Shown piece after piece: positions 51,540 to 60,900 of a stretch of 64,000 nucleotides of DNA. Within the stretch, counting starts at the first letter, position 1. Every line of letters begins with the position of its first letter. Origin of the DNA: Anaerolineaceae bacterium (lineage in GTDB: Bacteria; Chloroflexota; Anaerolineae; Aggregatilineales; Phototrophicaceae); assembly GCA_016124855.1 (NCBI GenBank), contig WGMX01000043.1, positions 1-64,000 on the forward strand. The letters are read 5' to 3'. A program made the translations under genes and the position numbers. The notes beneath the pieces were generated by a model. It had not been told where the DNA came from, did not search any database, and saw only the letters and a list, made by a program, of their open reading frames with translations.

Positions 51540-53863
51540 CTGATCAAGCCACCGCTGCTTTGCGGAACTGTGGGTACAGCTGTCGATTCTATACTTGGTG
51601 TAACACCTACATTTTTAAGTGATTTGAGCATCGGCAGTAAGACTCCACTTAAAAATGCATCTTCGCGTCCAGCGCCTGCGTGTGCGTAAATACTGATATA
51701 AAGGTTATCACGTACTTTGACCAATGCGATCCAACCCCGTACAGCGATGCCAAAAACGGGTTTATCGCCTGCTCGTGCGTAGACAGTTGGATAAGGTGCA
51801 TCATAAACCTGCTTGGCATCAATTGTGGCGCTCCCATAGTTGTCTGCAAACAGCGTTTCGATGCCGACATCCCCTTGCACAGTGATAAATCCTTCACCAT
51901 CAAAACGCATGAATACACCATATGGACGGTTAAAGTCATCGAGCGAAAACTTATCCAGTTGTTTGACATTTTCAGGTGGCATAATTGACGCGAATGTATC
52001 GTCACTTATTGCGCTCCAACCTTGTGGGTAGCTGATTTGAAGCCCGATACCACGAATAGTTTCAGTGGCAAACGTGCTAGGGGTTGCGAAAAATACAGTT
52101 GGCTCTGGCGTAGGCGATGCGGCAGCCGTTGCTGTAATCTGCACATAATTATCAATCGAACGCACTAATGGCAGCATCACGCGGTCATTGTAGGCTTCCG
52201 AAACACGTGGGCCAGTTTGCAGCATCGCCATTGCGAATCGATTTTCCCCTAAGATCAGGCTGTAGACATGTCTTACCATCCCAAGTTCAGGCTTAGCCCG
52301 TCGTGTTGTGGCTGCCGGAAAGCGTGTTCCTTGTACGCGGTCAAGATTGGTTACGCGGTCTAAGCCTAAATAGGTGAGCAGGGCATCTTCAGGTGTTTCG
52401 GCTTTTTTCAGATCCAACGCCCCCAACGTTTCTGCATCACCAACCACGATTTGAACATATGGCGCGCCGGTGATGCCTTTTGTGGGGTTGGAAAAATCAA
52501 GTTTGCTGAAATTCTTGGTCACAAAGATGCTCACCCCCTGCACGACCTTGACATCCCAACCCGCTGGATACCGGAAGGCGATATTCATGGCCTCGTTGGT
52601 ATAAGTATCGAATCTCAGCGAATCAGCTAATTCGTCTAGTGGTTCGGTTGTTTCCGTTGGACTTGTCGTAGGTGTGATACTGGGCGTTATGGAAGCCGTA
52701 GCGGTAGCGGTTGGTCGCGCTGCTTCAGTTTGTGTGGCAGCCATCGCTTGTGCCGTGTTTACCACATCAGCCTGTTGGCCTTGGATTTGTGGGTACACCA
52801 ATAAAACGACAACAGCCACTATCGCGATAACGGCGGATATAATCCAACCCAATCGGCTTAGCGATTTTGGCGGCGCTGTTGCCGCAGTCGGTGGAATCGT
52901 AGTCAACTTTTCGGCGACCGTTGGTTTATTAGCCTCAGTGGGTAACGGGGATACATTCAACTTTTCTGTGGATGAGCCAATGGCTGCATCACTATCTTCT
53001 ATATGCGTTTTCGTCGAAACACCCTGCTGGGTTTCGGTCGTTCTGCCAAGTGCGCCTTCAAAAGCATTCGCTAGCTCCCCAGCCGATTGATAACGATCTT
53101 CCGCCTTTTTCGCCATCGCTTTCAGCAGGACATCTTGAACCTCGTCTGAAAGTTCAACCTGTAAATCGTCGACGTTCGGCTGTTCGTTCAAATGTTGATA
53201 CATGACGACAAATGGCGTATCCCCGTTAAACGGTGTCTTGCCCGTAATCATCTCGTATACAATCACGCCCAGCGCGTAAATATCAGCTTGCTTATCGGCT
53301 GCTTTTCCCGTCCACAGTTCAGGAGCCATGTAGGCCGGCGTTCCCATAATCGTGCCGGTTTGCGTCATCTTGGATGTATCATTCAGCAGCCGTGCGATGC
53401 CGAAATCCGTCAGATAAGCATTCTCCGCCGTATCCAGGAGCACATTATCCGATTTTAGATCGCGGTGAACGATACCCTTGTCATGTGCGTAATCCAGCGC
53501 GCCAGAAATTTGCTTAAGGATACGGGCACTCGTTGCCAGCGAAAGCGCACCTGTCTTTTGGATCAGTGTATTGAGGCTGCCACCTTCCAGCAGCTCCATT
53601 ACCAGATAGGCGATGCCATCTTGCTGCCCGTAATCGAAAACCTTTAAGATATGCAAATGGCTCAACGACGCGATAGTCCGTGCCTCGCGGGCAAAACGCT
53701 CCATAAAAGCGGCATCCTCGGTCAAATCGGTACGGATAACCTTAACTGCCACATCTCGATCAACCGACATTTGCCTTGCGCGGTACACATTTGCCATGCC
53801 GCCTGAGCCAAGTTTGGAGAGAATCTCGTATTGACCCAGCCGTTTTCCAATCAATGAATCCAT
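51536..53863 (-). CDS. Transmembrane Ser/Thr protein kinase (PknB-type)
   Basis: Protein of 775 residues. The kinase domain (about 11–270) is complete: glycine loop LGSGGMANVY, Lys41 in VAVKVI, HRDLKSDN at 133–140, DFG at 153–155 and MAPE. A juxtamembrane low-complexity stretch, a single membrane segment (about 338–359) and a Thr/Pro-rich linker follow. The remaining ~360 residues are extracytoplasmic, with two similar halves (YPAGWDVKVVQGVSIFV and YPQGWSAISDDTFASI), perhaps duplicated ligand-sensing domains. The ATG at 53863 has GGGAAG upstream. It is convergent with the TIR gene. Confidence 0.88.
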   Translation of the reverse strand: MDSLIGKRLGQYEILSKLGSGGMANVYRARQMSVDRDVAVKVIRTDLTEDAAFMERFAREARTIASLSHLHILKVFDYGQQDGIAYLVMELLEGGSLNTLIQKTGALSLATSARILKQISGALDYAHDKGIVHRDLKSDNVLLDTAENAYLTDFGIARLLNDTSKMTQTGTIMGTPAYMAPELWTGKAADKQADIYALGVIVYEMITGKTPFNGDTPFVVMYQHLNEQPNVDDLQVELSDEVQDVLLKAMAKKAEDRYQSAGELANAFEGALGRTTETQQGVSTKTHIEDSDAAIGSSTEKLNVSPLPTEANKPTVAEKLTTIPPTAATAPPKSLSRLGWIISAVIAIVAVVVLLVYPQIQGQQADVVNTAQAMAATQTEAARPTATATASITPSITPTTSPTETTEPLDELADSLRFDTYTNEAMNIAFRYPAGWDVKVVQGVSIFVTKNFSKLDFSNPTKGITGAPYVQIVVGDAETLGALDLKKAETPEDALLTYLGLDRVTNLDRVQGTRFPAATTRRAKPELGMVRHVYSLILGENRFAMAMLQTGPRVSEAYNDRVMLPLVRSIDNYVQITATAAASPTPEPTVFFATPSTFATETIRGIGLQISYPQGWSAISDDTFASIMPPENVKQLDKFSLDDFNRPYGVFMRFDGEGFITVQGDVGIETLFADNYGSATIDAKQVYDAPYPTVYARAGDKPVFGIAVRGWIALVKVRDNLYISIYAHAGAGREDAFLSGVLLPMLKSLKNVGVTPSIESTAVPTVPQSSGGLIS

Positions 53864-53950
53864 TTGATAACTTCCCAAATTAAAAATGGCCGTTGCAAAT
53901 CTACCTCAATGTCTTTTACATCCCTTGTTGCTCGGACTAATGTATTAAAG

Positions 53951-53980
53951 CCCTTCTCCCTTGAGTTCGGGGGAGAAGGG
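53951..53980. repeat. Dispersed-type hairpin repeat
   Basis: A ten-base perfect stem, CCCTTCTCCC with GGGAGAAGGG, is followed by GTTGGGATGAGGGGG. This C/G-rich pattern is typical of extragenic repeats in large Chloroflexota and cyanobacterial genomes. It lies in the 320-base gap between the kinase and RCK genes, which has nothing else recognizable. Confidence 0.5.
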
Positions 53981-54182
53981 TTGGGATGAGGGGGTTAGAC
54001 TCGCAAAACTATTTCATATCATATGCGAAAAACGGTCGATGCTCCATCATTCCTTAGTCGGATACTTCGTAATGATTACATGTCATGTAACCGTATTTTG
54101 CTGTATCCTTTATTGGGTAACTTGCAGCTTGTAACGTGTCTCTTGTAACTAATGACGATCAACGACTGACCAAAGACTAAAT

Positions 54183-55283
54183 ATGCCTTCTGCACGTCTC
54201 GTTCTCCCACAGGGTCGCCGCCGCCGAACTCGAGTATGGCGTGTTACACGCGCCCTTTATCGCGACACTGTCGCCTTATGGAGTGAATTTCGCCTCCCGA
54301 TATTGGCATTCTTGCTCCTGTTGTTTGGCGGCGGTTGGCTCTACGGCGAATTGATGGTTTTGGCAGGCTATATCCGCGTTCCCTATCAACACTTACCCTA
54401 TTACATCCTCGAAATGATGGTTTTGCAACCACCACCTGTGGATGAAGTGCCGACGCAGCTTTATCTCATCATATTTTGGTACGTCGTGCCTGTCTTGGCA
54501 ATCTTTATCGTGGGTCGTGGTGCGGCTGATTTTGTCCGTCTTTTCTTTGATCGCAGTGAACGGCGCAATGCATGGGAGGAAGCAGTGGCTTCAACGTATC
54601 GCAATCATGTCATCATTCTTGGTGTCGGTCATGTCGGTTTGCGGGTAACGCGTGCCCTTGTAGGCATGGGCTTTGATGTCGTTGCCATTGACCAAAAGCT
54701 CAAGGCAGATACTGATGATGAACTAGCTAAATTAGGCGTTCCCGTTATCAACAAGGACGGACGCAACCCACAGGCGTTAGAGCAAGCAGGTCTGCGCTAC
54801 GCTCAAGCTTTCGTCGCTTGTACGTCTAGCGATCAGATCAACCTCGAAGTCATCATGCGCGCTCGTGATATGAATCCTGACGTGCGGATTGTCGCCCGTA
54901 TGTGGGACGATACCTATTCGAAACAAATGAAACAGTTCATGGGCGTAAATGCCGTTCACAGTGCTTCCGATTTAGCCGCGCCGGTATTTGCCGGAGCCGC
55001 CGTTGGCGTGGAGATCACTCAAACTATGCATATTGGCGGTGTGGAATACAGCATGATTCGTCTTAAAGTTGAACCGGGTTCGTTTTTAGATGGCGGCACA
55101 ATCGGTTCATTGCAAGATGCCAATAATATGGATATTGTGCTGCATGGTCACGATGACACTTTCGAAGTCGAACCGAAAGGTGATGTTGCCGTTCGCGGAG
55201 GGGATACCCTCGTCCTTTTCGCCCGCCACGACCGTGTAATCAACATCGTCGAACGCAACCAAAAGACTCGAAAATCAAAATGA
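54183..55283 (+). CDS. RCK/TrkA-like protein with two membrane segments, no K+ filter
   Basis: Protein of 366 residues. Two membrane segments (about 38–58 and 92–112) flank a short loop and are followed by an RCK_N domain with Rossmann motif IILGVGHVGLRVT (about 144–156) and VVAIDQKL. An RCK_C domain lies at the end (MIRLKVEPGSFLDGGTIGSL, then GGDTLVLFARHD). This is the layout of RCK-gated potassium channels, but the loop between the two segments (HLPYYILEMMVLQPPPVDEVP) has no TxGYG selectivity filter. It may be a channel-like regulator or a divergent transporter component. The ribosome-binding site is weak. Confidence 0.7.
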   Translation: MPSARLVLPQGRRRRTRVWRVTRALYRDTVALWSEFRLPILAFLLLLFGGGWLYGELMVLAGYIRVPYQHLPYYILEMMVLQPPPVDEVPTQLYLIIFWYVVPVLAIFIVGRGAADFVRLFFDRSERRNAWEEAVASTYRNHVIILGVGHVGLRVTRALVGMGFDVVAIDQKLKADTDDELAKLGVPVINKDGRNPQALEQAGLRYAQAFVACTSSDQINLEVIMRARDMNPDVRIVARMWDDTYSKQMKQFMGVNAVHSASDLAAPVFAGAAVGVEITQTMHIGGVEYSMIRLKVEPGSFLDGGTIGSLQDANNMDIVLHGHDDTFEVEPKGDVAVRGGDTLVLFARHDRVINIVERNQKTRKSK

Positions 55284-55422
55284 TGGTTGAACCTGAAATC
55301 ATCCCCGTTCAAAGGTGTATCCAGATAAACACGTATCGAGCGGTGAATTTGTAATCTGGGACTTTGACCCAAATATTTCCAATTGGATTCATTTTCGATC
55401 TAAACAGATTGCTGCAAGGATT

Positions 55423-56382
55423 CTAATCCGGCTGAATAATAACCCGCTCGCTCCAAATCCAGCCCGGTTCGAAGGTCCCATCAGTCGAACGAACATGATA
55501 CCAATCGCCTTGAGCATCCGAATCAAAGATGATCGGCCCTTTCACCGGATCACCAATGAGGATTACCGTTATTCCGACAGGCAGCGTGAAGAATTTGTCT
55601 CCCCGCACTGCCGCGGGATGCGCCCATACACGGGCACCATCTTTGGTGGTTGCCATTCGTTCAACAATTGTAGGTGTAGGCATCGGTTCTGGAATAAATG
55701 TAGCCGAAGGTTCGGATATGACGGTAGCTAAAGGCGTTTCCGTAACCGTTGATGTGGCTGTGACCGTTGATGTAACGCTGGACGACAAACGGGGTAGAAT
55801 TGCACCTAAAGTGATGGCGATGAGCAGCACTGTAATTCCTAACACTATGAAGGCGAGTCTGGCAGAAGCGCTTGCAGCAGAGCGATAATTTCCTTTGTTG
55901 GTCGAGCCATGCCGATAAGCTTCAGCCTTTTTAAGGTGCTCAATCAGACGAACCATATCATGCTTAAAATCGGGATCATCGCGCACCGTTGCCGCGTTAC
56001 GAAACCGCAAATCTTGTAGATCAGGTGGTAATTCTTCTGGGGTAGGCAAGGTCGCACCATTCACCAGACATGGCACAACCAACACATTGGGACGCATCAA
56101 TCCTACCGCGACCTCAATGCTCACGAAATCATTGGGGTCGTTAAGTCGTCGATTCCCATCACTGTCAACAACGTTAGCCCACTGTTTGCCTATAATAACG
56201 AGCAGAACATCACATTTGGAAACTTCATCCTCAAGTGTTTTGCGGAAGTCTTGCCCCAATGGAATATCATCGACATCTTTAAAAACTCTTTCCTCTCCAA
56301 AAGCCAATACTAGACGATCATAGATACGTCCCGTAATTGTGCTACTGTCGCTTCGTCGATAGGAAATGAAGATGCGCTTCAT
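55423..56382 (-). CDS. TIR – transmembrane – SH3-like protein
   Basis: Protein of 319 residues. Residues 1–150 are a TIR domain (RIFISYRRSD, FKDVDDIPLG, CDVLLVIIGKQW, and FVSIEVAVGL with Glu90 at the catalytic position). A membrane segment spans about 175–197. A Thr/Ser/Pro linker follows, and residues about 245–319 form a small beta domain (RVWAHPAAVRGDKFFTLPVG to WYHVRSTDG and GWIWSERV), as in extracellular SH3b domains. The TIR part would be cytoplasmic and the SH3b part outside, a sensor-like layout. The ribosome-binding site is weak. It converges with the RCK gene. Confidence 0.8.
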   Translation of the reverse strand: MKRIFISYRRSDSSTITGRIYDRLVLAFGEERVFKDVDDIPLGQDFRKTLEDEVSKCDVLLVIIGKQWANVVDSDGNRRLNDPNDFVSIEVAVGLMRPNVLVVPCLVNGATLPTPEELPPDLQDLRFRNAATVRDDPDFKHDMVRLIEHLKKAEAYRHGSTNKGNYRSAASASARLAFIVLGITVLLIAITLGAILPRLSSSVTSTVTATSTVTETPLATVISEPSATFIPEPMPTPTIVERMATTKDGARVWAHPAAVRGDKFFTLPVGITVILIGDPVKGPIIFDSDAQGDWYHVRSTDGTFEPGWIWSERVIIQPD

Positions 56383-57203
56383 AGCGTTTTGCCGTCCATT
56401 TTTATTCTATTAGAAAGTTTATCGACATAATTAAAATATTGCAATTAAATTAAGCGCCTTCAATGAGATAATCCAGTAGTTATCAAGTTTAAGGAAAAGC
56501 CGCGTAAGTGAATAGCTTGTTACATTTGTCTGCATGAGTGCCATTGTGACTATGCTAGCCTCGCAGCATTGCAATGGACGATTTATTTAGTTAGCTTTGT
56601 CCGCTTTGGACATTTACCAATTTTATTACAAATTAAGTTTACTTTAGGTTTGTCGGCATACCATTTACTAACCTTTTGCCAACAATAACTGCCCGCTTTG
56701 TCTCTCAATTCGGTTAACGCCAACCTCGCGCAAAAGTTACAAAATGTTCTTCCAAAATGTAACCCATTCCTTCCTCAAATCGAATACACTATTTACCGAG
56801 CGACTGTATTGCTCCTCTTGCCCTGTTACTACGGGGCAAGGGGCAGGGGGTTAGGGGTACGCAGCTTAACATCCATCAAATGTTGTAAATGTTACAAAAA
56901 TCGCCGTTTCTCAACAACAACATTTGCAACAACTGCAACATTTTTCGCCGCTTTTGCTGCCGCTTGTCGTGCCGCATATTCCGCTTTGAACCCGGGGTGT
57001 CCTATTGCCACCATCGCCGCCGCCACTGCCATGACTAACTTGTGCGCTTCAGCGCCCTTTCTTTACTCAGACGGATGCTTGAGCATCCGGCGATTTGGCT
57101 CTAATCTCCACAACCTGTGAATCGAGTGAATTATCCGAATCAAAAAGAGGCACTTTCGCACCTCTTTACACCAACGACTACATACGAATGGCTAACGACT
57201 TCC
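56383..57203. other. 820-base gap with palindromes and a possible coding relic
   Basis: No confident gene. The left part is AT-rich. From about 56700 there are TGTAA/TTACA inverted repeats (for example 56884–56896) and two tight palindromes, GCGCT-tc-AGCGC (57044–57055) and CGGATGCT-tg-AGCATCCG (57072–57089). A C/G-rich stretch near 56820–56860 resembles extragenic repeats. On the minus strand 56892–57032 encodes a 46-residue Ala/Val-rich peptide (see separate entry). Confidence 0.5.
56892..57032 (-). other. Short Ala/Val-rich frame, possible gene relic
   Basis: A 46-residue open frame (MAVAAAMVAIGHPGFKAEYA and onwards, ending EKRRFL) extends backwards without a start to an in-frame TAA. Composition is biased and no ribosome-binding site is obvious. 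It may be the remnant of a mobile-element or plasmid gene, or a chance frame. Confidence 0.25.
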
Positions 57204-57788
57204 TCACCCGACATTCTCCGGACCATTTTTGCGGTAGCGCCGGATAAATGCGTAAATCACATCTGCATCCACCTTATCCATCGTCAGCAGATGTCCCCAT
57301 GCTGCGACCGCAACCGGACTGTCATTTTGCGGACGGGGTTCAACAATCATATGGGTTGGGAAGCGCCCTGCGATGTCCTTGAGTTGGTTGATAATATCTT
57401 GATTAGTTGGGTCTTTGTATGAAAGCCAGATACCACCATGCTCAAGGTTGTGAACAAGCACTTCGTCAGGGATTTGCCTGTCATAAATCCCCCACGGAGC
57501 TGGATCAACATAATGCCATCCCGAAGTCGGCGGGTTTGAATTGTAAGCCGGATGCGCCGCACCAATCTCAATATGGGTTTGTCCCTGATTCGGATAACTG
57601 ATGCTCGTGTCTGGAATGCTCAGGTCTCCCGGTGGGTTTTGTTCCGCAATCGTGTTACGGATAATCACCACCAGTATAAATGCCAATATAAGCACCCCGG
57701 CTGCGATCAGCAAATACCCCGGTGACAAAAACTGTCGCCAACCGCTTGGGGGAGGTGGCTTAACGACTTTGGTTGCAGCTTTGCTCAT
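57204..57788 (-). CDS. DUF3105 membrane-anchored protein
   Basis: Protein of 194 residues with a membrane segment near the N-terminus (YLLIAAGVLILAFILVVIIR) and an outside domain of the DUF3105 family. The recognizable stretch is YNSNPPTSGWHY, followed by VLVHNLEHGGIWLSYKD with conserved histidines, and MIVEPRPQND. The family is common in Actinobacteria and Chloroflexota and has no established function; the histidines suggest metal binding. AGGAC lies eight bases before the ATG. It is downstream of the GlyA–GcvT gene but separated from it by a terminator. Confidence 0.85.
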   Translation of the reverse strand: MSKAATKVVKPPPPSGWRQFLSPGYLLIAAGVLILAFILVVIIRNTIAEQNPPGDLSIPDTSISYPNQGQTHIEIGAAHPAYNSNPPTSGWHYVDPAPWGIYDRQIPDEVLVHNLEHGGIWLSYKDPTNQDIINQLKDIAGRFPTHMIVEPRPQNDSPVAVAAWGHLLTMDKVDADVIYAFIRRYRKNGPENVG

Positions 57789-57864
57789 TCTAATTGTCCT
57801 ATAGCTCTTATAAACGGTAGAAGGTCAGTATTGTAAATACTATCGCTTAGTAAGTAATGAGAAA

Positions 57865-57884
57865 AAGCGGACACACGTCCGCTT
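57865..57884 (-). terminator. Terminator of the GlyA–GcvT gene
   Basis: An eight-base perfect stem (AAGCGGAC/GTCCGCTT) with a four-base loop runs into TTTTTC on the minus strand, about 95 bases after the fusion stop. Confidence 0.8.
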
Positions 57885-57950
57885 ATTGTTAGAGATTTGT
57901 CGAGCTTAACCCATGTTGATGCTGCCTGATTTTTAATGAACGATGTGTAG

Positions 57951-57970
57951 GGGCGCACAGTCCTGCGCCC
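57951..57970. repeat. REP-like GTAGGGGCGCA hairpin
   Basis: GGGCGCA (57951–57957) and TGCGCCC (57964–57970) with a six-base loop, preceded by GTAG. Such GTAGGGGCGCA hairpins are a common extragenic repeat type; this copy touches the end of the fusion gene. Confidence 0.5.
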
Positions 57971-57978
57971 GAAACAAA

Positions 57979-60900
57979 TCAAGACTTCTTAGCCTTCGGA
58001 AAGCGGGTCAAAATCGTTGCCGGTTCAGGTGTCGGGAACTTATCACCTAATGACAATTCTCCCGGCGCTTTACCGTTTTTTGCCCGTGCTGAGCCTGCGA
58101 ATACACCAACCGCTGTACCGTCTTTGCTATAGTCGTCCAGCAGATACACCTGACCGGATTGGAAACCGTCACGGTCAATACTGCAACTGGTCACCACACC
58201 GATGACCTTGCCTTTCTTGTCGACCACGGGATCACCTTGGTGGGCCGGACGCGCGCCCTTATTGTCCAACCGGAAACGCGTAACTTCTGCCTCGCGCTTA
58301 ATCTCATGTGCGATAAACGCCAACTTGCCGACAAAGTAAGGTTTCCACAATTTGACGTAATTTCCGAATCCCGCATCCGCTGGATTTAGACTCAACGGCC
58401 CTGCCAGTTCATGCCCGTAAAGCGGTAACCCAGCCTCTGTTCGCAAGCTGTCACGCGCGGCTAGTCCACATGGAGTTGCCCCATTAGCAATTAATTCACC
58501 GAACAGTTGCGGAGCTTTATCAGGGTGAACGAATAGTTCGTAAGCCGTACGCTCGCCTGTGTAACCCGTTCTTGAAACAATCAGATCATAACCACCTAAC
58601 GTCACCTGCGTTACATCAGCCCACGCTAACTTTTTGACCTTCGCTTTGTCGCTCTCGCTCCCACCCAAAAGCAACAAAATCTCGGTGCTCTTTGGCCCCT
58701 GTAACGCGACATCGACACGGCCTTCTGCGCCCGCACCCGTGCGATAATCAACGATGACACATTGTTTCGCGCCCGTCGGCAGACGCTTGCCATTTGCCCC
58801 ATCGCCAAACCGGATTTTTCCTGCCTGAGCGTCAAGCAGATAGGCCAGATTTTTGTCATTGTTGGACGCGTTGACGACCACCAAGAAATCTTCTTGACCG
58901 AGTCGGTAAATCATCAAATCGTCATAAGGGATGCCATTCTCGTCCAGCAGGTATGTATAATGCGACTCGCCAACAGCTAACTTCTCAACCTCGTTGGTTG
59001 TCATCACATCGAGAAACGCCGCTGCCCCTACGCCTTTCACTCCTAGCACACCCATGTGTGTGACATCAAATACACCCGCGCCCGTGCGCACAGCCTGATG
59101 TTCTTCTGTCACCGACGTATACCACACTGGCATATCGTATCCCGCGAACTCGACCATCTTCGCGCCGAGTTCTTTGTGAAGCGCGTGGAGTGTGGTTGTC
59201 AGTAAACGGTCGCGTTTCGGCTCTTCCCACTGGAACAATGGCAGACGGTCATCTTTTGGCCCGGCGTATTGGTCACCATTGATGCCCACAAAGTATGACT
59301 TGGCCGCATAACCTGTAAAGTCTATTGACCAATCGTTCTTGGTGTTAATCCGCAAGGCGCCCATATCAGTTGCGCCTTCCACCATCACATCCACCGGCCC
59401 CGGTACTTTCGCATACGGATCAGTTTTGTCGAACAACATAAACCCGTCAGATAGCCCTCGCAGCCACGCCGCTGCACGTCCTGCGTTTTCCTCGACATGC
59501 AGCCTGTAACCATCATCGACTGCTTCGACAACGCCCCGACTCATGACACTCCCGTTTGCCTCAAGAAGGTAAGTGGCCTGCTGCTCGCCCGATTTAAGCG
59601 CTAGCACATCACTGGTTAGCGCTGTGTTTAAGAAAGAAGTAGCTTGTGCGCCCTGAATCGCAAACGTAATCCAACCGGCATCCTCTTGAACCGAGTCGAG
59701 ATAGAAGAAGTGCGGATAATCATCCGCTTGGACTTCGGTGTCAATTCCCACGCTGTGGGTGAGTTCGCGCACATCCAACTTAGCTTTCTGGAACACGTCG
59801 AAATCAATTTTGGCGCGCGGTTCTGGCCCTTTCTTACCACCATAACTGAACGGAACACACGCTTGCAGCACATCAGCAATGAGGTTGCCCAGTTTGTCAA
59901 TTTCTGCATCACCAAATCCGCGCTGCGTGATCCAAGGCGTACCGATACGAATGCCTGAAGCCCGTAAGGCTGCTGGATCGCCCGGAATCGTGTTGCGGTT
60001 CAGCACAATACCGCACAAATCGAGTATGCGTGCTGCCATATCTCCGCTCAGTGTTGTGCCATCGGCACCAACCACACTCTTGCAATCAACTAATAGCAGG
60101 TGAGTATTCGTGCCACCGTAAGCCACACGCAGCCCACGTGATTCGAGTTTTTGTGCCAACTTCGCCGCGTTTCGCACTGTTTGATGTTGCAGCTCTTTGA
60201 ATTGGTCACTTGCCGCTAACCGTAGTGATACCGCCAGTGCGGCGATGCTGTTTACATGGGGGCCGCCTTGTTCGCCGGGGAATACCGCGCGGTCAATCTT
60301 GCCCGAAAGTGCTGACTTGTGGGTGATAATCACTGCACCACGAGGGCCAGCTAGCGTCTTATGTGTAGTGAATGTCACCACGTCCGCAATACCCACGGGA
60401 TTCGGGAAATCGCCTGCAATAATCAATCCGGAAACGTGGGATACATCAGCCATTAAATACGCGCCAACCGCGTCTGCAATTTTCCGGAAGGCCTGCCAAT
60501 CCGGTGCATACGGATAGCTGGTATAACCGCCAATAATCATTTTCGGCTTATGTTCCAAAGCCAGTTCCATAATTTTGTCGTAGTCGAGCTTTTCTGTCAC
60601 TGGATCGACACCATAGCTGACGATCTTATAATTCTTGCCGCTGCGGTTTACTGGGCTGCCATGTGTTAAATGTCCACCAGCCAACAAATCCATACCCATA
60701 ACGGTATCGCCGACATTCAGCAGGGCGCTGTAAACCGCATTATTCGCTGGCGCGCCGGAAAGTGCCTGCACATTCACAAAGAGTTGTTCTGGTTTGTATT
60801 GAGGGGTAGCGAAGAGTTCAGCTGCCCGCCGCCGTGCCAATGACTCAACGATGTTGGCGTATTCAGTGCCTTTGTAATAACGCTTATCCGCTTGACGGCG

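Noticed and set aside
56698..57120. A 140-codon rightward frame in the palindrome-rich gap
   Set aside because: Its amino-acid content is low-complexity and it spans repeats; no start signal was seen.
57979..58190. A glycine riboswitch in front of the GlyA–GcvT gene
   Set aside because: No aptamer core is found upstream of 61158 or elsewhere on the minus strand near this gene.
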